Below, one piece after another: positions 12,201 to 23,598 of a DNA stretch of 64,000 nucleotides. Position numbers and translations under genes: made by a program. This DNA comes from Erythroxylum novogranatense (taxonomy: Eukaryota; Streptophyta; Magnoliopsida; Malpighiales; Erythroxylaceae): positions 93,938,977 through 94,002,976 of the forward strand of contig CM057226.1 in assembly GCA_029891385.1 (NCBI GenBank), read 5' to 3'. A model generated the notes under the pieces. The model worked only from the letters and a program-made list of their open reading frames with translations. It ran no database searches and was not told the origin of the DNA. How positions within the stretch are numbered: position 1 is the first letter of the stretch; each line of letters begins with the position of its first letter.

Positions 12201-13941
12201 CCATTTCAACTTTCCTAACTTCCTTATACCTTCAATTACTTTATTTGACTTGAATCAAGGCTTAAAACTCTTACTTAACATAAGATCAACATGCTGCAAT
12301 TTTTCAAGAATGACTTGACTTTCAATCTACATAACCTCATATACCTCCCTTATATTCTATCTAAATCGTTAACAACATCAAAACTCATTCAAACCACTTT
12401 CATAAACACATTTTAACACAATTACCCATTGCTGGAATTTTAAAAGGAATGAAAAACTTGGCTTAAACCTTACAAAATCTCACTTATACCTTTTCTTAGC
12501 TATTTCAACTAAAACCCCTTCAAAACTATTCCAAAATTTCAAATTTCCAAAACCTAAACCATACACAAAGCTGAAAATTTCCAAACATCAAGTCTCTTCT
12601 CTTTTCCCATTCTTTCCTAACCCAATCATCATCAATCATCATATTAACCAAGGAAAAGGCAAAATCTAACCACATGTTGAGACAATTTCGTAACCCTAAC
12701 CACAAATCTGATTTTTTTTTCCTCCTCCTACAACACAACAAATCCCTCTACTCACTCTTCTAATCAACAATATGAGACAAGAAAGATAAGATCCTAACCA
12801 TAAAACCAAGATTTTCGAATTCCTCTTACCTTGTAGGAGACCCACGAAATCTTCTCTTGCTTTCTAAAGATGAAGAATCTCTTCCTTTGTCCTTCCTTCT
12901 TACATAAAACACATGAATCCTCCTTGCTCAAACTTAGAAACCTTACCTAACTTCATCTTCTTCTTCTCCTTGGATAGCCGAAACCTTCACACTCTCCTTC
13001 TCTCTTTGTAACTTTCGGATGGTCTAACCCAAAATGACCTAAAGTTTGCTTCTTTCCCACTTATTTCCCAAGCCAAAAACGACACCTCTTTGGCCTCCCT
13101 CCCTTAAAAATTTCGTTGGCCATCTTATTCCTTAAAGCTTTAGGAAACTTCCTTACCCTTCCTTACAAAACCTAACTCTTTAACTTAAAACCTAATTCTT
13201 TAACTCTTTAACTTAAACCTAAGTCCAATTTTTCAAGCCCAAGTCTTTTCCCTCCTTATAATCTTTCCCCAAATTTTTATTTCCCTCCTTCCCATTTAAA
13301 GTTTCGTGGGCTCCTACTTAAAAGCCCAAATGCTCCCTTTCTTTTTCATTTAATACATGTTCAATTACTAGCTAATGGACCTAGCCCAATTACTTCATTC
13401 TCCTTCATTTAACTACAATTTAAAAGGGCTAAAAGATATATAACCATATATCATCATCCAAATTTATCCTAACACCATTTTATTCTTTTCAAGTCTAGTA
13501 CCAAAATCAAATTCTAATTTAACTCAATTCCTTCAATTAATAATTCTTACCTAAGCACTAAAATCTCAAATTCCAAATTAGACTTCTCAATTCCATCAAT
13601 TAAAACGATCATCCTCTAACCTTCTTATTCATTGAATTTCTAAAATCCATACAAGCTCTAATTCAATTTTAATCTCCATCACCTAAATTCATAGCAACCT
13701 CAATTTATATAATTCTTTTTAAATATTAACAATATATCACAAAATAATAATTTCTCAACAAATCAAAGTTCACTAAATCCTTTCATTAAATAATCATAAC
13801 TTAAGCAATAAAATCCTCAATTTATTCCAATCAAATTACAATTATCAATCTAGACCTCAAAATAGTTTAATTATGCCTCCAAATAATTTAATCAAGCTTG
13901 TTGACTTGAAAAAAAAAAAAAAAGAAAATCGGGGCCCAACA
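9259..13941 (-). repeat. Family A LTR copy 3 (complete, 4683 bp, outer right LTR)
   Basis: The + strand begins TGTTTGATCCC at 9259 and ends GGGGCCCAACA at 13941. It aligns along its whole length with LTR2 with few substitutions. Several A-rich or T-rich runs differ by one base. The segment 10595-10690 differs from both other copies. The right border meets AGCAG, the expected start of one copy of a target duplication whose partner is outside the window. Confidence 0.88.
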
Positions 13942-14432
13942 AGCAGTGAGAGTGGAAAGTAAGGTTTGATGTTAAGGGAAACTAAACAAAACCGAAGAAT
14001 AACCAAGTTATAGATTTGGTTTTTGTTTCCGAACACACGTACATACATGTCTTATTATCTTAGTGAAACGTGGCTCCTTACATGTATGCCCTTTGTCAAC
14101 ATCTAAGACTACCACATGTCATAATACCATTTGTCTTATTTTTCCTAATATCCAAAATACCCCCAAAATTTCCAAAAAAAATCTTAAAATTCCCAAAAAT
14201 TCCAAAGTAATACCAATAATCTCCAAATAAATTTTCATCACTAATGAACCACAATTCTCATCTTAATTGAAAATTTTAAAACCAATTGTACCTGAAAATG
14301 TCAATGAATGCATGTGTAAATATTGGTATGAGTCCAAAAATGAATATGCACAAATAAGCAAAAACATAATTATGCAAAGCATACTATGCATTGAAATTCC
14401 TTAATATTCTAACCCCTAATATGGAGCGTTTT
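13942..14432. other. Spacer between A and B, probable fragment of an older element
   Basis: About 490 bp of AT-rich DNA, including runs of AAAATTCC, with no reading frame or recognised domain. Its style (words such as GCATGTGTAAATATTGG and TATGAGT) resembles the outer parts of B-type LTRs read on the minus strand, so it may be a truncated relative. That is inference from look only. Its last five bases (14428-14432, GTTTT) serve as B's left target duplication. Confidence 0.4.
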
Positions 14433-16392
14433 TGTAACACCCCACTCCCGCATGTCTCGAACTCGATATCGATGGTAATATCCGAGTCTGTGCCCTGCGA
14501 AGGTGGCGTGTTACATCACTAAACTCAATATAAAATTTTATTTTATTTTTCACAAACACACATACTATGCGGAAGGCAACTATCGCATATAGTCAATAAT
14601 AATTTCAATGACCACGTGGGCCCTTTCATAACACAAATCAATTAATCATTTATACACATTTCAGAATACAAAATTTATATAGAAATAAGAAGACACTAGT
14701 GCAGACGTGAACTGATCCCTGACCTCTTCTCTCACACACATGCAGTTGTTATACACCCGTTGCCTAATGGGGTATTCTTTTGAGTCCTGAAAAATAATTG
14801 CAAATTTTGGGTGAGTTTTGCGAACTCGGTGAGTGAACCATCGATAGTGACCATCATCGATGGTTTGCTCAGTCACATAACACAATATTCATATATCTCA
14901 CTTCATTTCATAATGCACATTCACGATATTTCACATTCACACGTTTACAGAATTGCACATTCACATTATTCATATTCGATACATGCATATGAGACTCACT
15001 TTTCATTTATTATTTTGCTATGACCGAGTGCCTAAACTGTCCCTTATAGGGCTCATTAATAACTGTCTGTTATCCGTTGGTGGACACAGGGCTCATTAAA
15101 CGTTGAACCTGAGGGTCTGAATCACTTATTAGCTCGAAGCTCATTTTTACTCGTTGAGCTTAAAGCTCTGATCGGTGGCGACTCTTGTCACAATAGCCAT
15201 TATATTTCATGCACTTATGCTATATGATGCATCAGTCACATCCACTCACTTTTACATATTATCGAACCGTAGTTCGACACGTATCAATCACATCACAATG
15301 ATTTCATAATTTCACATTGATCAAAATATCATATGATCACATAAGCAACATTTTTATTTTTCACATAAGCATAAGGCATTTTGCCTTTCACTTAATCAAT
15401 TAAATTTAATCAAATGCATATGAGATTCTCATGTGACACTATTCTAATTTATTATGGTGCTGTGACCGAGCGTCAGAACTTTCCCAATATGGGCACATTG
15501 AGCATTGAGCTTGAGGCTCTAAATCACTGTGGAGCTTGAGGCCCAAGTATAATCACTGAGTTTTAGCTCTAATCGATGGCTGCTCCGGTCACAACTGTCA
15601 TTATCTGAGTATGCATTCATGTATCAAAATGCATGTGTTACAATTAAACAGTATATATATCACAATCAACGCATGGGTCACAATTTATCATATCATAAGC
15701 AAGTACTTCTCAAATTCACATACAAGTAGTACTTATATACATAGATCCCCAGTACTCAGTCATCGGACCTTCTGTCTGAAATCCACAATCAACACACAAT
15801 CCATCACCATTTATATAAACCTTCAGTAGTAAAGCAATACAAATTTTAAAAAAATAGAACAATTAATTGAAATGAGACCATCTCGGTCTATTCACAGTAT
15901 GCTTCAGATTAGCATTGCTTCCAAATGCTGGAAACGCTTGACCACAAACTCTTAACCTGCACAACCCATTTATTCAATGCGTTGCACACACATTAATAAT
16001 TTTGCATAATTATAATAATTTTGCATAATTACAATAATTGATGAATATATATCGGACCCCAATCTTTTGGTAAGTTAGGATGATTAAATAAGGATTTTTG
16101 AATGATTATTCATGAGTAAAGAAGTTAAGAATTCTTGAAATTGAATTGGAATGGAAGATATGGTTTAAGATACGAGATGGATTAATGTGGAACTAATTGA
16201 CATGTTAATATGCTTAAGGTAAGGTGTCATGAAATTAGGTGGCATGATTTAATGGGATTCAATTATTGTATTCTGTGGACTTAATTAGCATGTTAAGGAA
16301 ACTTAATTAACATGTTGATTAGACTAAGACTATATGACATGGATTAAGTGTATTAAGGTGTTATGAAGGTTATAAATGTATTAAGAGTTAAA

Positions 16393-17039
16393 TGGGCCTT
16401 GGACTCAAGTTGGGCTTAAGTGGTGATATAAAAAGAAGAGGATTAAAGAGAGTAATGAGTTAGGTGGCATGAATTAATACAATTAAATGTGTTAGTTGAA
16501 TTGAAGAGTTTAGAGTTTAATTGGGCCTAAGAGAATAATGGGCCTAAATCATATGAAAAGAAGAGGAAATAGTTTGGACTTAAGTGTCTTAGTAGGATGA
16601 GAAGAAAGAAGGAAGAATAAATTAGGCTTTGGGTCCAAATTAAGTGAATAAAGAAGAGAGGGTAAATGAAATGGGCTTAAGTTGTATTAGGAAAATAAGA
16701 AGGAAGGAATTAAATGAAATGGATTTGGGCTTGAGTCCATGAAGTGGAAATTAAAAGGGAAAGAATGGAAACAAAATGAAGAAGAGTATAAAAGGAAGGA
16801 GAATAAGTGAATTGGTGTAGGAAAGAAAAGAGAATGAAATGGGCTTAGAGGATATTGGGCTTAAGTAGGTTAAAAGAAATAGAAGAAAGGAAGATGAAGG
16901 TGGAATAAGATGGGCTTGAGAAAGTAATGGGCTTAAGTTGTTAGTAGGAAAGTATAAGAAGGAAGGAAGAAGGAAAGAAGAAAAATGAGTGGGCTTTGGG
17001 CTAAATGGGCTTAAGTTAAGGGAAAGGAGTATAAAAAGA
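16393..17039 (+). promoter_or_regulatory. TGGGCY cluster and TATA boxes in C LTR
   Basis: I count thirteen TGGGCC or TGGGCT words, many as TGGGCTTAAG, ahead of TATAAAAAGA at 17030-17039, with an earlier TATAAAAGGA at 16787-16796. TGGGCY is the plant site II element, known to be bound by TCP factors in promoters of growth-related genes. That this cluster drives the LTR is inference. Confidence 0.5.
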
Positions 17040-18144
17040 GAAGAAGAAATAAGTTAGTAGGAAGAAGAGAGGAAGAAAACGAAATTAAAGAGAGGGAGAG
17101 AGTGAGTTTCGATGGTGGAGGAGAAAAGAAGAAGAAGAGAAAAAGGCTTGCAAAGGTTGGTGATTTCCAAGAGATTTCAAGAGATTTTGAAGAAAGTTCA
17201 AGAATTAAAAGTGTGGAGGAAGGCTAGAGCTTCTCTTTGAACCAAGAAATCACTTGGTTAGCTAAAGATTCAAGGTAAGTTATGATTTCAAGTATGAGTT
17301 TTTGCATGGGTTATGGTTGAGAAAGCTTAGAAAATGAATGGGTATAGTGATTCTCAAGCTAATTTCATGAAAGGGGTTTTATAGAATTTCATTAGAATTT
17401 GTGTTTATTATAGGTTTTCGATTTTAATGAAGGGAAAGAAGGAAGAGAAGAGGAACAAGAGTTGTAGCAAAGAAACCAAGGATTTAGCAAGTTATAAGGT
17501 AGGTTTTATGTTTATAGTTAAATAATGGGACATTGATATACTTTTCAAAAAAATTAAGAATGTAAAAATGCTTTTAAACTCATTGTTTTTGAATGCCTTG
17601 AGAAATTGTTATCATTGATGCATAATGGTATGAATGATTTGAAAATGTTATGTAAATTGGATGACTGATGATTTGATATGTGAATGTGGATGTTATGTGA
17701 TGTTGCTTGAGGAATGATGATGCATTGCATATGAAATGCCTTATGTTCATGAAATGATTTAAGAAAATTTTGCATGATTTATGCAAAAATAAGATTTCCA
17801 AGATTTCCAAGATTTTTGCCTTTGGGCAATCAAGATTCAAGACATGATTATATGTTATGTGGGTAAGGTTAAGTCCACCCAAGAAACGTCTCGTGCACGA
17901 TGACCATGAAAAGCCTTCGCCCGGCTGCCCGACTGTGGCATAGGATGATCCAATATTTGGACTCCTCAAGATTTGCCCATATAAGATCATTAAATGAGAT
18001 TATATGGTTGCCAAGAATTGTGGACTTGCCAAACCATTATGATGTGCTAGGTGATATGTGTTATATGATATGAATTGTGACAAGTTGAATTGCATTCATG
18101 ATTTCATGACAGTTTGAAAAAATGCATGAATTGAAAAATGAATA

Positions 18145-18375
18145 ATTTGTGATTTCAAGAAAATGACAAGAGCTCTTAGTTTATGATTTGATGAAAGTTT
18201 GAACAATGAATGATTTGTGATTTCAAGAAAATGACAAGAGTTCTTAGTTTATGATTTGATGAAAGTTTGAACAATGAATGATTTGTGATTTCAAGAAAAT
18301 GACAAGAGTTCTTAGTTTATGATTTGATGAAAGTTTGAACAATGAATGATTTGTGATTTCAAGAAAATGATAAGA
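18145..18375 (+). repeat. 68-bp tandem repeat in C LTR
   Basis: The phrase GATTTCAAGAAAATGA recurs at 18151, 18219, 18287 and 18355, a fixed 68-bp step, with the whole unit repeated almost exactly about three and a half times. The last copy breaks off after about 20 bp. Confidence 0.9.
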
Positions 18376-19147
18376 GTTTTGAAGAAAACAATGTTTTATG
18401 ATCCAAAGGAAATTTATATGAAAATGGACTTCTAAAACTGTTTTGTTCATTATTTGGTTATAAGAATAGAACCTATTGGGCTCCCCAAGCTCACCCCCCC
18501 TATTTTCCCAATTTCCAGGTTTTTAGCAAGAAGTCAAGAGGAAGTGGATCAAGACATCTTGTGTTTGTTTTATTGTGTATTTGAAGTTTGGTTATGTAAA
18601 TGTATAGTTGTAATTCATATGAGCAATTGAATAAAGTAAATGAGATATTGTTATTGGTTTTGGATTTTGGCTAGGAAATGCCAATGAAATTGTAAAACTC
18701 CATGTATGATGATTAATGCAATATGGACTTGAGTATGATTGTGAATGTAAAATTTCATATAAACGAATATGGAGAAATGGTTGAAAGTTAGCATGATGCC
18801 TAAGTCTTGCTTATGAGAATAGCTTTGATGGTTGTCTAGGAATTTAGGGTTTGATGAACAAATTGAATCAAGAATTTATAGAATGATAAAATGAGTGTGA
18901 TGCTGGAGTCGTTATAAAGTATGTTAACATGAGAGGGCATGAATATCATACAGTTAGGTAAATGTTATGAGATTGGGATTGACGGTCATGCATGTGTAAT
19001 GAAGGTGAGAATGAGGCTTGTGTGAGGTTGAGTGGGCAAAGTCATGTTGAGAGTGAAGTGGATGAGTTGAGAGGTTTAGAAGTGTTTATGATGTTTGGAA
19101 TAAGTCAAGAGAGAGTGCAGAGGGTTAGATTTTGAGTTATGGATAGA

Positions 19148-19345
19148 TATAAGTCGACTTATTGGACCCATAAGTCGACTTGTGAAGTTTTTGCATAATA
19201 AGTCGACTTTTTAGATAGATAAGTCGAGTTATTTTCCTCGATAAGTCGACTTGTTGGTGACAAGTCGACTTATTTGCCTCGACAAGTCGAGTTGTTCAGT
19301 ATAAGTCGAGTTATAGGCTAATTTCCAGCATAGGTCGAGTTGTTA
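19148..19345 (+). repeat. AAGTCGACTT palindrome cluster in C LTR
   Basis: About nine copies of AAGTCGACTT or AAGTCGAGTT lie within 200 bp with irregular spacing of roughly 15-30 bp (near 19151, 19170, 19198, 19220, 19241, 19259, 19281, 19300 and 19331). Flanking bases are mostly AT-rich. The same word forms clusters in the unrelated copia element D. Confidence 0.85.
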
Positions 19346-20069
19346 GTCAAGCATTTTGAGCATTGTTAGAGGCCGAATTTGGTTTTTCAGTCTTCATGAG
19401 AGTTGTATATCTAGATGTCTACTTTCAAATGGTGAAATAACGAACACATTCTGACCTATATATAAAAACTTATGGCAGTTGTGCCAAAAGTGTTTCAGAT
19501 TGAATTTGGAAGTGAGCATGTTCTATTGTTTTGGGCACAAATCCATCATATGACCTCCAAATGAGGTGAGGCTTGAACCATTGGATTTATAAGACATATA
19601 TATTTCTTGATAAAGAAATTGGTATCATTTGGAGTTAAATTGAGGAAGTTCTCATTAAAGAAAGTAAAAGGTCGGTTAAGAGAACATGTTTCCGATATGA
19701 ACTCTTTTAGATTATTGAGGTGTATCTTGAGTTGTAGAACTCCGAATGAAGCGATTCTTGTCTTAAATTGAACAAGAGTCATAAGGCTATGATTCACAAG
19801 AGGATTTCAAATGAATTAAAGATATTAAGTTTTTCAAATTCGGTGAACGAGTAGTGGAAATAAGTTCAAGTATGACGAATAGGAACATGGGCACTCTACG
19901 GAACTTTGGTAAGTAAATTTTGGGAACATTTTGAGTATGAGAATGGATTTGTGATGACTTTAAGGGTTCAAGGGATTAAGAATGAAAAAAAAACCCTTCA
20001 AAGTAATACGCACGCTCAGGTTTCACGATTTTAAGCAAGAGAGTTGGGTTCCGAGAACGGGATCCAACA

Positions 20070-22989
20070 TTTGTGGTATCAGAGCGCCGGAATTGAGGTC
20101 TTGTATGGGCGCATATGTAAAGGTTACATGCAAGAGCAAATTGTTAATAGTTTGGGCCAATCGCATTAGCGAATAAATTGAAGTTGTGGATTAGTGGAAA
20201 TGAGAAATAGTACATGGTCAAACATGACCGGTAATGAGTCAATGCATCTGTTGATGAAATCGAATATGGTATCAATGACATACTATGGTGCTTATCCTTG
20301 AATGTGGGAAATATGTAAATTATGAGCAAGGATTGTTTGAGGAAAAGTAGGGGGACAAGGATTAAGGGGTTCAAGTAGAACTTCATGAAAGTTGAAATTC
20401 TTATGGTTTTAAGAAGATGAAACCGGAACCCCAGTGGGTGTATGCTTATACTAAATTCAATAAGCCAAGTTTGTTTTCATTAAATCAAGCAAGAAAATTT
20501 CATAATTTAAAATTGCATCATAATTGTTGCATCAGTTGTGCATTGAGTGCATTATGAAATGTTGCATGTTTAATATGTCGATTATGTGAATGATTGATGA
20601 AATGACTTTAAAAAGGGGGTTTTCTTTTTAAGAATACAAGTTTATGAAATTATGCTTTCAGACATGATTTGTGCAAGGATATCACGTTGTGAAAACAAGT
20701 TTACAAGAAAGTGCCATTACGAGCACCAAGATTACAAGTTTTGAAATCCATGTCTTTGTATGAAATATGTGATGATTTTATTTCCACAAGTTTAAGTCAA
20801 TGACAATATATATACATACATATATATATATGTAAGATGTGAAGTGAAGGATAATGGGACAATGAGATGATTGATAGTAATGTATGTATAAGTTCAAGAA
20901 GGTCAAATTGGTTGTTGTTGGGAGTATTTGTATGGAAATCCATAATTATGCACAAATGAGTGTATTAAGCACATAAGTAGAATATGTGTGAAGATGATAG
21001 AGGAAGAAACCTATGATTTAGTGAGTATTATTAGTCATAGTTTCCCATAGTTAAAGCCTAAGTGATCAAGTAGACATAGATTGAGAGTTGTTGATGATGT
21101 TATAATAAGGAATAAATTCTAAGATCAAGAGAAGAATATTGTCTAGGTTAATAAAGATTAAAGTATCAATCATGAGAGATTGATTTATGAATTGATGAAG
21201 ATAAGTCTGTGGATAAAATATGATGATGATAATGGGAGATTGATTAAGATTGCAGGAATAGTATAGATGATTGCAGCAAAAGAATCCTCTTTTAAAGAGG
21301 GATTTCATTAAGTTAGAATAAGCAGATCAAATGGTTCATGTTAAGAGTAATCAAAGAACGAACTAATCAGAAAAGAATATGTGATGATTCGAAAGTGAGT
21401 ACACTCACTATAGAGACCTTGATTGCTAACATGAGGAGTATGTAAGTCTATGTTATATATTACATGAAAGTATGTTTGGGAGATATTGGTATGATTTGAT
21501 GAATATATTAAAATCACCCTAATTAAGTTTGCAAATAAGCTGCAAATTGTGGAAAAAAAAATCATTCGAGGAAGAAAGTTAATAAGAGGAATCGAAAGGA
21601 AAGTGAGTCAATATACCTCATTGAGGAATTAGCTAAGTAAGGAATCACAAGAGCTAATCGAGAGATACAAGAAAATTGATAATGATTGCTTAAGTTAACA
21701 AATGCTCAATAGCACTATGGAATTGGAGACTATTTGATGATGTATGAAAGGTATTCAGAAAGATGCTCAAAAAAAAATGAGGGAAATGGTTTGAATACAT
21801 GAAGAGAAATGTGTAAAGTCCTATGAGTGAATTTTGATACATGACTCAGAACTGCAACATTGATTATTGTTTGAAAGTTTGGAGACAATATATGTACAGG
21901 AACATGTATGAGCATGCAAATACAGATTGTAAAAGTACAAGACAATTACTGAATTGGGAGAATTAAATATGAAACTCAAGAGATTGAGATATGTATCAAA
22001 AGACTATGATTGCACCAGTAAGAGATTCCAAGGGAGGCTAAGTGTTGCATCCGATACATTAAGCATGAATTCGATACTATGATGTCCAGAACTAGAGCAA
22101 CAAGAAGCATAGCAGGTGGGACGTAGTTTATCCCAAATTAAGGATAAAAAGATTGTGAATCTTATCAAGAAATTGATACGGATCTGAATTTCAAGTTCAA
22201 ATAGGAAGAATGATACCAGGTGAATGAAATAGGAGGTACATGAAATCAATAAAGATGATTAAGTGAAAGGGTTGCTAGAAAGTACAAATGGTAACATGAG
22301 GTATGCATCCTAGCAGATTTCATCGAAAGATCTCTTAGTGATCAAAAATGTCAAATAAGCAAGTGAATGTAGGAATTGATGGTCTTAATTATCAAGAATA
22401 TGCTTAAAGCATATAGTTGAAGTTCATAAGATTATGAGATCCAAGTATAACCTTAGTTTATTTTAAGTACAAAATCACAATTCTAGTGAATTCAATCAAA
22501 TGCGGTATGAAGAATTAGATGATAGAAAGATTCATTTTTTTTTGCATTATGATGATAAGTAAGGTCTACAAGTTATAGAAGGCTAGTATTGGAAAGGTTA
22601 TGAACAGGTTAAATGAATGAGTGATAAGAATCAAGTGAAGTAAGAAAGATGAATTAGAAGAATCCAAGAATAGGCATGGAAGTGGTGTGTTAGCTCACAG
22701 TCACTTACCATTATTATGATGTGAACATCAAGCATAAGACGAGTTACCCCAATGATGCTCTCAAAGTTACATGCTTTTACTCTCACGAGTACATGATTAT
22801 GAGTACATGTTTAAGAGTGCCACAGTGACAAGGTGCACTCAAGATCAAATAAGCAGGGTCAGGATGGTGAGCTATCTGAATAAGTCATGCAAGAATAAGT
22901 TGAATCTGTTAATTAAGGATTTAAACCCTTACCGCTAGATCAGTAAGATAGGAATTTCGAGGACGAAATTCTTTTAAGAGGGGGAGAAT
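20070..22989 (+). other. Family C interior, no recognisable coding
   Basis: This 2.9-kb interior begins with the primer-binding site TGGTATCAGAGC (20074-20085) and ends with GAGGACGAAATTCTTTTAAG plus a G-rich polypurine tract (about 22976-22988). All frames are broken. Stretches around 21385-21480 and 22140-22215 resemble the decayed middle of E (around 38910-39110 and 40045-40130), so both probably derive from the same ancient pol-like interior. An AT microsatellite lies at about 20806-20832. I cannot place individual domains. Confidence 0.65.
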
Positions 22990-23598
22990 TATCGGACCCC
23001 GAATCTTTTGGTAAGTTAGGATGATTAAATAAGGATTTTTGAATGATTATTCATGAGTAAAGAAGTTAAGAATTCTTGAAATTGAAATGGAATGGAAGAT
23101 ATGGTTTAAGACATATATATTTCTTGATATAGAAATTGGTATCATTTGGAGTTAAATTGAGGAAGTTCTCATTAAAGAAAGTAAAAGGTCGGTTAAGAGA
23201 ACATGTTTCCGATATGAACTCTTTTAGATTATTGAGGTGTATCTTGAGTTGTAGAACTCCGAATGAAGCGATTCTTGTCTTAAATTGAACAAGAGTCATA
23301 AGGCTATGATTCACAAGAGGATTTCAAATGAATTAAAGATATTAAGTTTTTCAAATTTGGTGAACGAGTAGTGGAAATAAGTTCAAGTATGACAAATAGG
23401 AACATGGGCACTCTACGGAACTTTGGTAAGTAAATTTTGGGAACATTTTGAGTATGAGAATGGATTTGTGATGACTTTAAGGGTTCAAGGGATTAAAAAT
23501 GAAAAACAAAAAAACAAAAAAATCCTTCAAAGTAATACGCACGCTCAGGTTTCACGATTTTAAGCAAGAGAGTTGGGTTCCGAGAATGGGATCCAACA
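22990..23598 (+). repeat. Family C 3' LTR with 3.4-kb internal deletion
   Basis: The first ~120 bp match 16050-16169 and the rest matches 19594-20069. The join falls in TAAG, present at both ancestral break points (16166-16169 and 19590-19593), which points to a microhomology-mediated deletion after insertion. The lost part includes the TGGGCY promoter, the 68-bp repeats and the AAGTCGACTT cluster. Confidence 0.88.

Larger units (their letters stand above)
1..13941 (-). mobile_element. Family A: tandem three-LTR, coding-less Ty3/gypsy-type element
   Basis: Read on the minus strand the order is LTR (13941-9259), primer-binding site, short interior, polypurine tract, LTR (8709-4053), primer-binding site, short interior, polypurine tract, LTR (3504 to the window edge). 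The repeat period is about 5.2 kb and the copies are nearly identical. LTRs begin TGTTGGGCCC and end GGGATCAAACA, so they have canonical TG..CA termini. The interior is only about 548 bp and has no gag or pol, so movement would need proteins from another element. An LTR-interior-LTR-interior-LTR array is the expected product of unequal recombination between LTRs of neighbouring or sister copies. The left end lies outside the window, so the target duplication cannot be checked; the right flank begins AGCAG. The Ty3/gypsy assignment rests on the primer-binding site and on the GAGGACAAAATTCTTTTAAG stretch before the polypurine tract, which matches C and E. Confidence 0.85.
16050..20069 (+). repeat. 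Family C 5' LTR (4020 bp)
   Basis: Starts TATCGGACCCC and ends GATCCAACA. From left to right it holds about thirteen TGGGCC/TGGGCT words (16393-17010), TATA-like TATAAAAGGA (16787) and TATAAAAAGA (17030), a purine-rich leader (17040-17180), splice-donor-like CAAGGTAAGT (17271), a GC-rich block CGGCTGCCCG (about 17920), a 68-bp tandem repeat (18145-18375) and a cluster of AAGTCGACTT words (19148-19345). No conserved coding sequence is visible. Confidence 0.87.
16050..23598 (+). mobile_element. Family C: Ty3/gypsy-type element nested in B, one LTR deleted
   Basis: The 5' LTR is 16050-20069, the interior 20070-22989 and the 3' LTR 22990-23598. Target duplication ATATA is present on both sides (16045-16049 and 23599-23603). 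The undisturbed B sequence near 31610-31640 matches the two flanks joined with one ATATA. The primer site TGGTATCAGAGC (20074) directly follows the 5' LTR, and a polypurine tract precedes the 3' LTR. LTRs end in CCAACA but start with TATCGG rather than TG. The interior encodes no recognisable protein. The 3' LTR is 609 bp against 4020 bp because of one internal deletion. Confidence 0.88.

Noticed and set aside
13942..14432. Left terminus of the CACTA element
   Set aside because: I looked here and at 44475-45709 for CACTACAAGAAA-type ends and found none.
19148..19345. CRISPR-like look of evenly repeated palindromes in C and D
   Set aside because: Plant nuclear context, words only about 10 bp, irregular spacing, no cas genes; these are transposon LTR or leader repeats.
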